Source: Cephalotus follicularis (taxonomy: Eukaryota; Streptophyta; Magnoliopsida; Oxalidales; Cephalotaceae). From it: a stretch of DNA of 64,000 bases. The translations under genes were made by a program, and so were the position numbers. Positions 22,620-33,955 of this stretch are shown in pieces. The DNA lies in contig BDDD01001958.1 of the NCBI GenBank assembly GCA_001972305.1, forward strand, positions 62,001 through 126,000, given 5' to 3'. The number at the start of each line of letters is the position of its first letter. Within the stretch, counting starts at the first letter, position 1. Below the pieces are notes generated by a model that was given only the letters and a program-made list of their open reading frames with translations, did no database searches and was not told the DNA's origin.

Positions 22620-23470
22620 GGCGGAGGAAGTCCCTGGGATCAGCCCAGAAGTCATGGTACACAAGCTAAGTGTGGATCCTATGAGGCCCTCAACCAAGCA
22701 GAAGAATAGGAACTTCACTCACGAGAGGCAGCAAGTAATAGCAGAGGAAGTGAGCAAGCTATTACAAGCGGGGTTCATCAGGAAAGTGCACTATTCTGAC
22801 TGGCTGGCGAACCCGGTCCTAGTCAAGAAAGCAAACGGCAAGTGGAGGATGTGCATTGACTTCACAGACCTCAACAAGGCTTGCCCAAAGGATCACTTCC
22901 CCCTACCAAAGATTGATCAGTTGGTGGACACGACCTCGGGGTATAGGATGCTGAACTTTTTGGATGCCTACTCGGGGTACAATCAAATCCCCATGTATGG
23001 GCCCGAGGAGAACAAGACAGTCTCATCACTGACAGAGGCATGTACTGTTACAAAGTCATGCCCTTTGGACTAAAGAATGCCGGGGCAAGCTACCAACGGT
23101 TGGTCAACAAGATCTTTGAGCCTCCAATTGGGAAAAACATGGAGGTTTACATTGACGACATGCTCGTCAAGACGCCAGCAAGGAGTCCCCACATGAAAGA
23201 GTTGGAGGAGACCTTTGGAGTGTTAAGGAGATACAAAATGAAGCTCAACCCTTCAAGGTGTACTTTTGGGGTCACCTCTGGTAAGTTCCTTGGGTTTATG
23301 GTCTCAAACAAGGGAATAGAGGCCAACCTGGAAAAAATTTCAGCAGTACAAAGCATGAGACCTCATCAGACCATCAGGAATATACAAAAATTGAATGGAA
23401 GAATAGCAGCCCTGAGCAGGTTTGTCTCGAAGTCAGCAGAGAAATGTCTCCCTTTCTTCAAAGTATAGAG
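22620..23470 (+). pseudogene. Reverse transcriptase region of the downstream Tat-clade element
   Basis: RT blocks are in view: WLANPVLVKKANGKWRMCID, LNKACPKDHFPLPKIDQLVD, LDAYSGYNQIPM, MPFGLKNAGASYQRLVNKIF and the catalytic VYIDDMLVK (about 23145-23170). This is the order found in Ty3/gypsy RTs. Confidence 0.88.
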
Positions 23471-23499
23471 AGATCCTAAGGGATTTTCCTGGTCAGAAG

Positions 23500-24370
23500 A
23501 ATGTCAAGTAGCCTTTGACAAGTTGAAGGAATACCTGACATCCCCTCCTCTAATATCAAAACCTAAGAATGGGAAGGACCTGTATATGTACCTTGTGGCA
23601 ACAACAGGCGCAGTGAGTGCAGTGCTCATCAGGGAAGAGGAGAAAGTTCAAAGGCCGGTATATTATGTCAGCAAAGCCTTGAACGATGTTGAATGGAGGT
23701 ATTCGGAGGTAGAAAAATTTGCTTATGCTCTGATCATAGCAGCAAGGAAGTTGAGGCTGTACTTCCAAGCTCATACTATCAAGGTCCTATCTAACCAACC
23801 ACTAAGACAAGTACTAGCAAAGTTAGACCTCCCAGGAAGGTTGATCAAGTGGTCGGTCGAATTGGGCGAGTATGATGTAAAGTTTGAGGCCAGACCAGCA
23901 ATAAAGTCACAGGTCTTGGCAGACTTTGTAGGAGATCATACACTTACGGAGTGTATGGAAGAAGACATATCTGAAGAAGAGAAGGGGATATGGAAGTTTT
24001 CCATGGATGGCTCATCCAGCGTCTCCGGCAGTGGAGCAGGATTGGTGTTGACAAGTCCAGATGGGTGGACCATAGAGTATGCTCTGAGGTTTGGATTAAA
24101 GGCCACAAACAATGAGGCTGAGTGGGAAGCTCTGATCGTCGGGCTGACAATCGCAAAGCACTTGGAAGTTCAAAAAATAGAAGCCTCTAGTGATTCTCAG
24201 CTGGTAGTTGGTTTGGCGAGTGGCGAGTACGAAGCCAGAGAAGACTCCATGGCTAAGTATCTAAAGTACTTTCAGAGTTTGAAGTCTGCCTTACAAACAA
24301 TTAGGGTCTTGAAGGTGCCCAGAGCGGAAAATGCCCAAGCTGACCAGTTGTCCAAGTTAGCAACAGTGGA
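23500..24370 (+). pseudogene. Two RNase H domains of the downstream Tat-clade element
   Basis: The RT-linked RNase H (RPVYYVSKALNDVEWRYSEV, about 23655-23710) is followed by a second, archaeal-type RNase H with FSMDGSSSVSGSGAGLVL (about 24000-24050), NNEAEWEALIVGL and SDSQLVV. A second RNase H between the first and integrase is the hallmark of the Tat clade. Confidence 0.85.
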
Positions 24371-24479
24371 GGAGTTGCAGGAAAATAATACAGTACTGAT
24401 GGACTACCTGGATAGGCCCACCATCTCGGGGGCAGACGTGATGGACATAGACGCACCACAGGAGCCAAACTGGATGACT

Positions 24480-25693
24480 CCATTTATAAATTGGCTGAGG
24501 AACGGGATTCTGCCCGAGGACCACGTTGAAGCAAGAAAACTGGTGTACAGAGCAAACAGATACCATCTCAAAGATGGAATCCTCTACAAAAGGTCTTTCT
24601 CTTATCCTTGGCTGAGGTGTATGACTCCCTTAGAAGCCGATTATGCTCTAAGGGAAGTCTATGAAGGAGTCCGTGGCAATCACCCAGGGGGCAGAACCTT
24701 GTCCCACAAGCTATTGAGGCTGGGCTATTTCTGGCCGACCATGCACCAGGATGCCATAGACTTTGTGAGGAAATATGATAGGTGTCAGAGGTACGCCAAT
24801 ATAAGCAGGAGACCCTCAGAACCCCTGACTTCCATCACGGCCCCATGGCATTTGCACAATGGGGGATGGACTTCGTTGGGCCATTACTAGTGGCAACAGG
24901 GCAGAAAAAGTTTCTTATTGTGGCAGTGGACTACTTCACCAAGTGGGAAGAAGCTGAACTCCTGGCCACAATCACAGAGAAGAACACGAAGAGCTTCGTA
25001 TGGAGATCAATCATCTGCAGATTTGGAGTCCCAAGATTAATGGTCTTAGATAATGGGAAGCAGTTCAATTGCAAGGCTTTCCACGATTTCTGCAAGGAAT
25101 GGAGAATAGAGCATAGGCTAGCCTCAGTAGCCTACCCCCAGAGCAACGGTCAAGCCGAGGTGATCAACAGAGAAATCATCTCGGGCTTGAACAAGCGCCT
25201 TGAGCACACCAATGGAAGATGGACAGAGGAGCTACTAAGTGTACTATGGGCTTATAGAACTACTCCTCGGACCACAACTGGTGAGTCCCTATACAGAGCT
25301 GAAGCTATGATACCGGTGGAGATTGGTGTACAATCATCAAGAGTCATACATTTCAGTGAAGAAAATAACGAAGAAGGGTTGATGACCCTCCTCGACTTAG
25401 TGGAAGAGCTCAGAGACAAGGCAACTATCAAAGTTGCAGCATACCAGCAGAGGGTGGGCCGTTACTATAACAAAAGGGTACACCCCCGACCATTAAGAGA
25501 AGGAGACCTAGTCCTACGCAACTCAGCCATTGCAGATCCAACCGGTACCAGAGGAAAGCTAGCCCATAATTGGGAAGGACCATACAAGGTCAAGAGAATG
25601 CTCCACCCAGGAACATTCAAACTTGAAACTCTGGGGAGCAGGGAGATTCCTAAAGCTTGGAATGCCGAGCACTTGAGGAAGTACTACAAATGA
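24480..25693 (+). pseudogene. Integrase region of the downstream Tat-clade element
   Basis: A zinc-binding region precedes the core (GGRTLSHKLLRLGYFWPTMH, about 24690-24755). The catalytic core shows QWGMDFVGPLLVATG, VDYFTKWEEAE, LDNGKQFNC and SNGQAEVINREI, and the C-terminal region ends at about 25693 with WNAEHLRKYYK. Confidence 0.87.
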
Positions 25694-25774
25694 TTTTTGT
25701 ACGATGCACAAATTCAAGAATGACAATAAGATTGAATTTTTTCTCAAAAAAATGTGTACAAATATCATAATTCC

Positions 25775-26410
25775 AAGTTTGCAAAGGACCGGAGGCCCAA
25801 TGTTCATGTCCTTAAACCTCTGAACAGCCACCGATCAACTCCCTCAACCATTAATTTAGGCATGCTCGACCATGCTCCCAAAGGAGTGTTTCAAGCAGAC
25901 CATAGTCTCAACGGCACGAAAGCCTCCCCCCAGGGGAGCACGAAAGCCTCCCCTTAGGGGAGCACGAAATCCTCCCCCCAGGGGAGCATGAAAGACTCCC
26001 CCGAGGAGCGCCTGAGACTACACATACAAAAAAGACTTCTAAGGAAGTAATAAGACTCCCAAGGGAGCACACATTGGTCAGCGCTTCAATGCCCGACCAC
26101 AACCAATATCGTGTCTTGAGAGGCGAATCCATAAGAACTCGCAACGATCAAGTTCGTTGGACTCGGCACTTTGAAATAAGTGTGCCTACGTGGGCTGCAA
26201 GCTCAGGCAACCTGGTCTAGAATATAACGGACTAGACGAGACCCTGCTAGGCAAACCCATAAGAAATTGCCCGAGCAGACCTAAAACTTGGTCTACGAAC
26301 ACAGCAGAACTCGTAAAGGCTAAGTTTTTTTTTATCTGAGCGCCTTTGAAACGAGGTGTCCTCAGAGGACTATGAAGCTTAGGTAATTAGGCCTGAAAAA
26401 TGTAGGGCCA
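25775..26410. other. Non-coding block shared by both Tat-clade elements (copy 2), with 24-bp hairpin repeats
   Basis: This block follows pol and precedes the 3' end of the antisense ORFs. At about 25915-26010 are four units 22-24 bp apart, each with a CTCCCC...GGGGAG stem (CCTCCCCCCAGGGGAGC type). The remainder aligns with 10811-11175 in the other element, including CCCATAAGAAATTGCCCG and AACTTGGTCTACGAACACA. Confidence 0.8.
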
Positions 26411-26674
26411 AACTATAAAGTCTATCAGTAAGACTATGACAAAATCCCTCAGGGGAACAATGATATACTTAGGCGTTCAGTTTCTACTACTCATGTTCAA
26501 TTATCCTAAGGAGATTGCGAATATCAACCAGGGCTTGAGTGTTCAAAGCACACAACACAAGTAAAGCAGAAAGTAAAGGACACCCGAGGTGTAAAAGTAT
26601 TCTTTCATTGATAAAAAAGAAGTATGTACATTGCAGAAACAAGAAAAAATTACAAGGCAAAAACAAAGAAAAAG

Positions 26675-29420
26675 CTATTCTAGTATTGGAGGACGAGGTG
26701 GTGGAGCATCTTCTTCTGCCGGAGGAGGCGGGGGAGGATCCTCAGTTATTGGATCAGTAGGTAGAGGTGGAGAATCCTCAGCCAAAGACTCGCGACGATG
26801 ATACTCGGACACAGATGTAGGAGGATCCACGGCTACGTGCTCAGGAGCTGAGTCCTCTGCCACAATGCGAGAGACGGGCTCCACTTCTAAAGGCCCAAGG
26901 CTATCTTCCCCAACAGGGGTAGTGAAGGGAACCATATCACGACCATTGGACACCCACCCCGGATCCTAGGCTGGATCTTGCTCCTCGTCATGGGCCCGGA
27001 AAGCCTTTTCCTCAGCTTCATCAACACCCTCAGGCAAGAAATCATAATCAGACACCAAGGGTCCGCAAATGATTGACTCCAAAGGAAACTCAGGATGGTA
27101 TTCGACCATATTCAGACAAGAGTAAAATCCCTGGCGAAAAAGGATTAAGGACTTCTTAAGGACCTTTTTGTTAAAGTCCTCAGAGGCCTTGAAGTTGTCC
27201 ACGACCTTGGCCATAGCATCCTGAAACTCCACTGAAGCTCTGTAGTTCTCCATAGCCCTGTCCTGAACATCTTGAAACTCTGAGGAAGCCTTGAAGTCAA
27301 GGATGGCTCTCTCCACCGCAGCACTGGTCTGAGCATCCGCGAGTTCTTGGAGATTCTCTAGCTTATCATTGCAAGCCTTCAGCTTTTCTTCAAGGGAGGT
27401 GCCTTTGTTGGCGGCTGATAGCCTGAGCTTTTTCTCCCTTGCCAGATCTTGGAGAGCTTTGTCTTTCTCCGCGGTGATGCGTTCCTGGACCCCAATCACC
27501 TCCTCAAGTTGAGCTTGCAGCACATCCTGTGACCTCTTGAGCTGAGCGTTTTCAGACCCAATTGGCTCAAGCAGGGCGCTCTCCTGATCAATTCTCTCCT
27601 TTAAGAGCTGGGCATCCACCATGGCCTGAAAAAAGGGACATAAGGTAAATGGGAAGTTGAAGGCACAAGGATAGCAAAAAGTTAGAAAAATATTACTAAC
27701 CCTGAAGAAACTTTGGTGGAAGTGAGTCCAGAGGTGGGGAGCGTCCCAATCTTTCCTCACTTCCAACTCATGGGGAAAAAGACCCGCCTTGCCCAGCTCA
27801 ATGGCGACCCCTGGAGTCTTCAGGCTCACCCCAGACCTACCAAGTCCTCAGAGAATCTTCTTAACCCTCTGCAGCTCCTTGGAAGGCTACGTCAAGGCAG
27901 GCTCCTGGGAGCCCTCCTCGGTGGTTTTTTCCCAAGGTGCCTCCTCCTCCTCTATCCTCTACCTCCTTGAAGGATGAACGAGCTCATCAACAGCAGGCCG
28001 TTTGCCCAAAGCAACCTCGGCCCTTGCTTCCAAAGTTCTAGCCTCCTCGGTCGCATTGGCCCTCGCTTCCTCGGTAATCCAGGCTTGAACTTCCTCGTCC
28101 ACCTCAGCCCTGGCCCTTGCCTCCTCGGCATCCTTCCGAGCACGCTCCTCGACGGCCTCAGCCCTGGCCCTTGCCTCCTCGGCACTCTTTTGGGTAGGCT
28201 CCTCAGCCTTGGCCTTATCAGCAGCCACCTTGGCCGCCCCCTTCTGCGCCCCAACAGTGGTTTTCTCGAGGGCCCTTCTCCTCTCAAGGGCCTTTTTCTT
28301 CCTATGGGCCTCTTGTCTCTGCTCCTTAGGGTCCACTGCCCTGACCTGCTCCCGGGTAGCCCTGACAATTTTTGTGGCCGATTCCTGATTTGTCATCTCT
28401 GCAGGAGATCAAAAGAAAGTGGTTAGTAACACATCAACAGCAAGTAATGGAGCAAAAATAATATAAGACTCCAGAGGAAAGCAAAGTATGGCTCTCCCCC
28501 TCAACGATACCAGAGAATGCAAGTTCACCTCAGATATCCAGGCCTCTTCCTCTCTCAAACCCCATGGGAACCTCCTCTGCATCCAGTTCCAGGCTAACCC
28601 TACGGCCCGGGGACATGCTCAGCCCTAGACTCCGCAGGCGATCCTCAAACACCACCACGAGCACATCCTCGGGAACAAGAACCAGTAGCTTCCGTAGGTC
28701 AGTCTTCACGGCCGCGGTGAAGGCCGTCCTTTGGTTTAGACCTACGGTGTCCAGGGTATCGCTCCAGGGACAAAGCATGAGGCCTGGGAGGTTCTTCACC
28801 AGAAAATATTTCCCCCTCCAGCTTTTGACCGTCTTGGTGTTCTCAGCCAACAACCTAACCATCTTTGAATGGGATTTGAAGTAGAAACCGCGCTTTTTTT
28901 TTGGGGAGGCATTCAAGATATGGAACTCCTTAAACAGGCTCACCGTGGCGGTCACCCCGGACTCTAAGCATCTCACTAGGAATCCAATGATGAATCCCCA
29001 GGACTGTGCCTGGAGCATCGAGGGATGGATTTGGTAATAGTCGAGGATAGTCTTGGCAAAGGGAAGCAGAGGAAGCCACAATCCATGCTTGAGGGTATCC
29101 TAGAACACCACGAAGTATCCAGGCCAGCTCTCCGTGACCGTCGTGGAATCAGCAGGGATCTCCAAGTCAAGGCTGCCAGGGATGGAATAATCTCTAACCA
29201 GCTCCGCCAGCTTCTTCGGGCGCATGTTAGTCTGGCCAAAGTGGGTCCTAAAAACTTGGACCCCAGCCTCTGTTGCCTCAACGTTAGGAGCCCCAACAGT
29301 CGCGGCCTCCATCTCCACCTCCATGTGGAGGGGTCGCTCAGTAATGGTAACCCCCGCTGATGCCCATGCTATGTCCTCGGGTCTTCTAATGATCCTCCTA
29401 GTTTGCTTAGTTCTGGCCAT
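26675..29420 (-). pseudogene. Antisense ORF module of the downstream Tat-clade element
   Basis: Reverse-strand open frames start at about 29420 (MARTKQTRRIIRRPEDIAW). The Transposase_28-like region follows (YYQIHPSMLQAQSWGFIIGF, then SWRGKYFLVKNLPGL), then a very charged Ala/Glu/Arg-rich coiled coil (about 27960-28396), a second coiled coil (about 26966-27610) and a proline-rich acidic tail (PPPPPAEEDAPPPRPP). The layout matches 11404-13814. An intron-like acceptor and donor lie at the corresponding place in both copies (near 27624-27702 and near 12225-12300). Function is unknown. It is a fossil and looks broken. Confidence 0.75.
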
Positions 29421-29990
29421 GGAGCTTTAGGAGAGAGAGGAAGACGAAGAGGCAGTGGACATGTGAAACTTTGGGGAGCTTAAACAAAAATTAGGAGCGA
29501 ACTAAAGAAACCTAATCACCTGAGAACCTGGGTGAAGCAAGAAACGAAGAATTTGAACTTGAAGGTTATGAGAGCAAAAGATCTGCAGAGATTTTAGGGT
29601 TTCTAAAAAAGCAAGAGAGCGTAAAAAAATCCCTAGCAAAGGAGAGGGGTATTTAAAGAACCGGGGAAGGCGTCAAGGCCTTTAGATTTCTTTTGATCTC
29701 AACGGTGGAGATCGCCCTATCGCATCAGGTCTGAGAAAAGAAGGGTTATGCACGGGTTTGGTATGAAACCCCTTCAATTTCAACGCAATGTTGAGCTTTA
29801 ATTTGAAAAATAATGAATGGGGGGAATGTTTATCTTGCAGCATTTATTGACCAACTTGGGCCAGGCTACCCGACCCAACAGAGGGTCAAGCCCTCCTCAT
29901 CCTTGGGTAACGAGTCCCCATCTTAGAGCCTGACCATATATGCTTCCCATCCCCTGGCGAGCCCAGAACATAGGGACCGTGGGGGGCTTA
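29421..29990. other. Non-coding tail of the downstream Tat-clade element with polypurine tract
   Basis: Between the antisense start and the 3' LTR there is no sense coding. If the antisense genes are expressed, their promoter should lie here or in the 3' LTR. AGGGACCGTGGGGGGCTTA at about 29972-29990 is the polypurine tract. Confidence 0.6.
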
Positions 29991-30481
29991 TGATGTGGGT
30001 AAAATTTAGCCCACAAACTTTGCCACGTGTTCTCAGACAATTGGGACAGATGCCATCCAGAGACCCCGACACGTGGACAGGCGTTACCAACCAACAAATT
30101 GCGCTTAATAGGAATACTTGCACCAAATCCGATGGAGACCAGGGTTATGCCAGTGATCCTCGGGCATTTCCTTAGGGGATAAACATCAGCTCCGATTCCC
30201 ACGCTCAACAGTTACTTTCAAGGTCTATAAATACTAGAATCAATGACATTAACCAGGTCAGCCATTTTTGCATTCTAAAGAACCCGTTATCCTCTGTGCA
30301 TTGTCTAACTTGAGCGTCAGAGTGTCCCCTTGAGTTCAACCTCCTAGACCTACGACTTGTTTGCTACTTTGTGCAGGGAATACCATCAAACCTTCTCCTC
30401 GGACATATAGCGGTGTTTCTCTTAACAAATCAAACCTCTCCACGTCAGAGGTCTGTTGAGGAACAATTTTCTGCATCAACA
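29991..30481 (+). repeat. 3' LTR of the downstream Tat-clade element
   Basis: Begins TGATGTGGGTAAAATTTAG and ends CTGCATCAACA, followed by the TSD TATAT. Same length as the 5' LTR (491 bp), about 89% identical by hand comparison. Confidence 0.92.
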
Positions 30482-30980
30482 TATATATAATTCTCTTTTT
30501 TAGGTATTGGAATTTTTAACAAAGTTGTTTGTATTAGTCAAAAAGAAGGCCAGTTAGGATGACCATTTTTCTTTGCCAAACCCAATTTACTGGCTAGAAC
30601 TTACTCTTATCATTATGAGTTGATTTTCTAAGGAATTTGATGGCTAAAATTAAGTGATCATTATGGAAAAGAAACAAAAAAGCATCCACTGCAGTTATAT
30701 ATGTAGCATGAGGATTAGATACAAAAAGACCACATGTGATGGATTTGTACAACAACTATCATCCTTGGAAGTTGGGAGAGGATGCACTCCTTAATTACCT
30801 TACCATGCAAGTGTATGGATGCTAATTTATAGTGTAACACATACACATGCAATATACAAGACATAGAGAAAACATGGTATGTATCTAAGATATGCATGTG
30901 ACCAGAAGCTCTTGTAGCAGTTTGTCAATCTTTTTTGAGACGCATATCATAGCTCAATAATATGAATTAGTGCTTTAACG

Positions 30981-31041
<61 letters not shown>

Positions 31042-31370
31042 GAGTTTTCTTAATAAATGTCCTTCCACACTTGTTAAAGTTATTTTTTAAGGTTTGATTA
31101 TTAAGCTGAACTAACAAAGAAAAAATGATATTAATTGATGATGATTGTATTAAGATAGTAATTATTTTTTATATAAGGTTTCTCTCTCGGCAAGGGTTCT
31201 CTCCAAACCCTAATCGCATGGAGATTGTGTGGATTCATTCCTTTTCAGATTTGATATGCTTTTATCTAAGTGGATCTAGAGTGAGTATGGCTTTCTAAAG
31301 GCTTAGTCTTTCTGGGTGGTCCATATCGAGTAGACTAAAGTTTGGCAATAGGGTTATCTTAGAAGAGAGT
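30482..31370. other. AT-rich intergenic region
   Basis: No gene is visible. The stretch from about 31170 (GGTTTCTCTCTCGGCAAGGG, CTCCAAACCCTAATCGCATG) leads into the LINE-type ORF1 relic and may be its 5' untranslated part. Confidence 0.5.
30981..31040. repeat. (ATT)20 microsatellite
   Basis: A perfect ATT run of 60 bp in AT-rich intergenic DNA. A shorter TAT/TTA run occurs at about 38811-38825. Confidence 0.95.
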
Positions 31371-32186
31371 ATGGTGAAGCTATGAGATCGACTGAAGTTA
31401 ACGAAAGAAGAAGGTACGAAAGTCTATGTTGATGATAGTATGAGGGACAACATCAACCCAAAAGGATTCTTTTGCTTGATAGGGAGTCTATGGAACACCA
31501 AGATTTAGTAAGGAAACTTTTAAGAAAACGATGAAAACGTTATGGCGAGCAAAATATGGATTGAGAATCAGAGATGTTGGGAACAATCTTTTCTTATTTA
31601 TTTTTAACGATGAGGATGATAGGTTGAAAGTCATGAAGCTAAGCCCTTGGCTATTTGATAAACATATTCTCCTCCTGGAAAAGATAGAGAATGAGGTTCA
31701 CCCTTCGAACCTATCCTTACATAAGGCAACTTTATGGATTAGGGTTTTTGGGGTTCCATACTTATATCTGTCCGAGAGAGTTGGGAGAATTATAGGAGAG
31801 GAGATTGGTGACCTAGAAGAGGCAACTGTGATCTCGAGGAAAAAAGATAACAATCAATATCTGAAATTACGGATAGGCTTGGATGTGCGTAAACCCCTTA
31901 GGTGGGGTATGAAGTTTTCGGTTGGTTTATCGGAGAAGGCATGGCTATCCTTTCAATACAAAAAGTTACCAAATTTCTGTCACAATTGTGGGAGGATGGG
32001 TCATACTGTTAAAGAGTGTGATTCTAAAAATCCGAAAGATGATGTAGGGCTTCCAAGGGACCTCTAATATGGGGCATGGCTACAAGCAGAGAGCTTTCGT
32101 TTTGGAAATCCTCAATTCTACCAAGGGATGTGGTCAGATCCCCCTAAATTCTAGAATGATGAGAGCCAGGATAATGTAGAGGGAGA
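31371..32186 (+). pseudogene. LINE ORF1-type relic (DUF4283 + CCHC zinc knuckle), 5' part
   Basis: The frame begins MVKL, has a TGA at codon 5, and continues DRLKLTKEEGTKVYVDDSM and GFFCLIGSLWNTK. A frameshift near 31505 leads into FSKETFKKTMKTLWRAKYG and GLRIRDVGNNLFLFIF, DUF4283-type sequence, followed by WIRVFGVPYLYLSERVGRII and the knuckle CHNCGRMGHTVKEC (about 31978-32020). A TAA follows at 32065-32067, after which the same frame still reads YGAWLQAESFRFGNPQFYQG. This is ORF1 of a plant L1-type LINE or a derived DUF4283 gene. It is dead, and it is cut at 32186 by a copia element; its downstream part resumes at 48402. Confidence 0.8.
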
Positions 32187-33937
32187 TGTTAGGAATAAAT
32201 CCTACAAGCCATGCTATCGTGTAATAACAATAGTTTGTAATAAACATTAAAGTTAAATAAAAGATGTTCTCTATTATAATTGATGGAAGCTATTCATTTA
32301 TATATGTTTATATATGTAATCAATGAATATCCATGGAATAAAGTTTGATGACTAAGACCATGATGAGATCATACTGTGAGACTTAGCACATCGGTAAGCT
32401 TTATTCCAGAACCTTCTTAGTTGTAGGATAACATGCATGAACATATGATATCTGGATAGACTAGCACATTGTATGCCAGCTCTTTGAAGATGTTGACTAA
32501 TCTCACAAGTCATCATGTAGTGACTGTACAGCATACACGTGAGTGCTCATTATTTTTTGAGTTCACTGAAATGGCTCGATATAAGAATACCTGTATGGAG
32601 TTTTACTTACATGTCAGACATGCTTCATGTATTGCAGTAGTGTGTGTGGTCCTTAGACCTGAGCCACCACTAGGTGTCTTGTGTATAAGATATCATACTT
32701 TAATGATACTTAAGTACGTCTTCTAACCATGAAGAGTAAACAGATATTAGTTGGGTACGGTAAATTATGCATGGAGATATGTGAGTGAGCAATATGGAAT
32801 CTATCGCTCAAAGTATAGGGAGTTTATGCTTAGGGTTATTACTTATAAGATTTCCTAGCTAGGATGAAAATGTATTGGAATGATTATTTCAATATCAGCG
32901 ATCAGTTAATTAGAAAGTATTTCTAATTTGATAGAGATAGCTAATTACTCACGATATCAATTTAATGAATAAACTATTAGGGCATGACATGTTCCATTCC
33001 CTAGGTTTAATTCAAGCAATTCCGGTAGAAGGATTGTACATGCATGTAACTGTAATTCAAGATTCAAGGTTATATTCATATTCCTTGTGGGTCAATATGT
33101 ATTGCTAGATGTCGATGTTGATCATTAGGATGAATGAGATTAATTGATTATTAATAATGTGTAATAAAGAATTAAAATAAGGTTTAATTCTTTTATTTCA
33201 ATTATAAGTTTCTAATGCGATTAAGAATGAATAATCGAACAATCATAAGTGTTATGATTAATCCTATTTTCAGCGTAATTATGAACTCATAGAGTCACAC
33301 ACAATACAAGTGTGAGAATGCAAGAGTATTAGAGAGAAATAATTAATTGAAGAATTAATTAATTATACTAATGTAATTAGTTTAATTGAATAAGCTTATG
33401 AGATAAAGTTTCGTGATTAATGTGATTAATTACATATGACATTCACTTAAGTTTTCTTACTTTCACTTAATGAAGTCAAAGTTAATAACTTACTTTATGA
33501 CATAGTATATATATACAAATGTTGTAAGAGCGAATGACTTAAGTTTTCATTTCTAAAAAGCTTGTAAGAAACTAAGTGTTGTGAGACTAATATCTCATCT
33601 TGGTTCTCTCAAGGTTTGGCCGAAAATTGTAGACTCTCTACCATACACTATCTTGCTCCTCTCTTGGTGTGCTCACTCTTGGAGATAGCATATTCTTTGC
33701 TATTCAAAGTGATTTAAAATTAGATAGTGATTTGAAAAGAAAGGAGTAAAGAAACATTGAGTAAGTGTTACTTTGAACTTTTCCTTTTCTTTTTCTTTTG
33801 ATCTCATCGTATGTCAAAGTGATGATCAAAGTGATCTTGACATTAGGTTTTGTTTTTAGCAAATCCATTCCGTTTTAGGATTTTCTAGTTAGGGTTAGCT
33901 TAAGAGTTAATCTAGCCACTCTGTTATAAAACCAACA
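32187..33937 (+). repeat. 5' LTR of the forward Ty1/copia element
   Basis: 1751 bp, starting TGTTAGGAATAAATCC and ending TAAAACCAACA. Related in layout to the reverse-strand copia LTRs further right, which also start TGTTAG in their own orientation. Confidence 0.9.
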
Positions 33938-33955
33938 AATGGAATCAGAGCCATC
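33938..33955 (+). other. Primer binding site of the forward copia element
   Basis: TGGAATCAGAGCC lies at 33940-33952, two bases after the LTR. It resembles the copia consensus TGGTATCAGAGC, complementary to initiator-Met tRNA. Confidence 0.75.

Larger units (their letters stand above)
19577..30481 (+). mobile_element. Ty3/gypsy Tat-clade LTR element with gag, pol and antisense ORFs (broken)
   Basis: LTRs of 491 bp at 19577-20067 and 29991-30481 are flanked by TATAT (19572-19576, 30482-30486). They differ at about 11% by my count, so the element is several million years old and older than the one inside XEG113. Order: primer site, gag, protease, RT, RNase H, a second (archaeal-type) RNase H, integrase, shared non-coding block, antisense ORFs, polypurine tract. 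The double RNase H and antisense ORFs after pol point to the Tat clade. The domains are all recognisable, but the copy looks broken, with several breaks. It stands just downstream of XEG113 in the same orientation. Confidence 0.93.
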
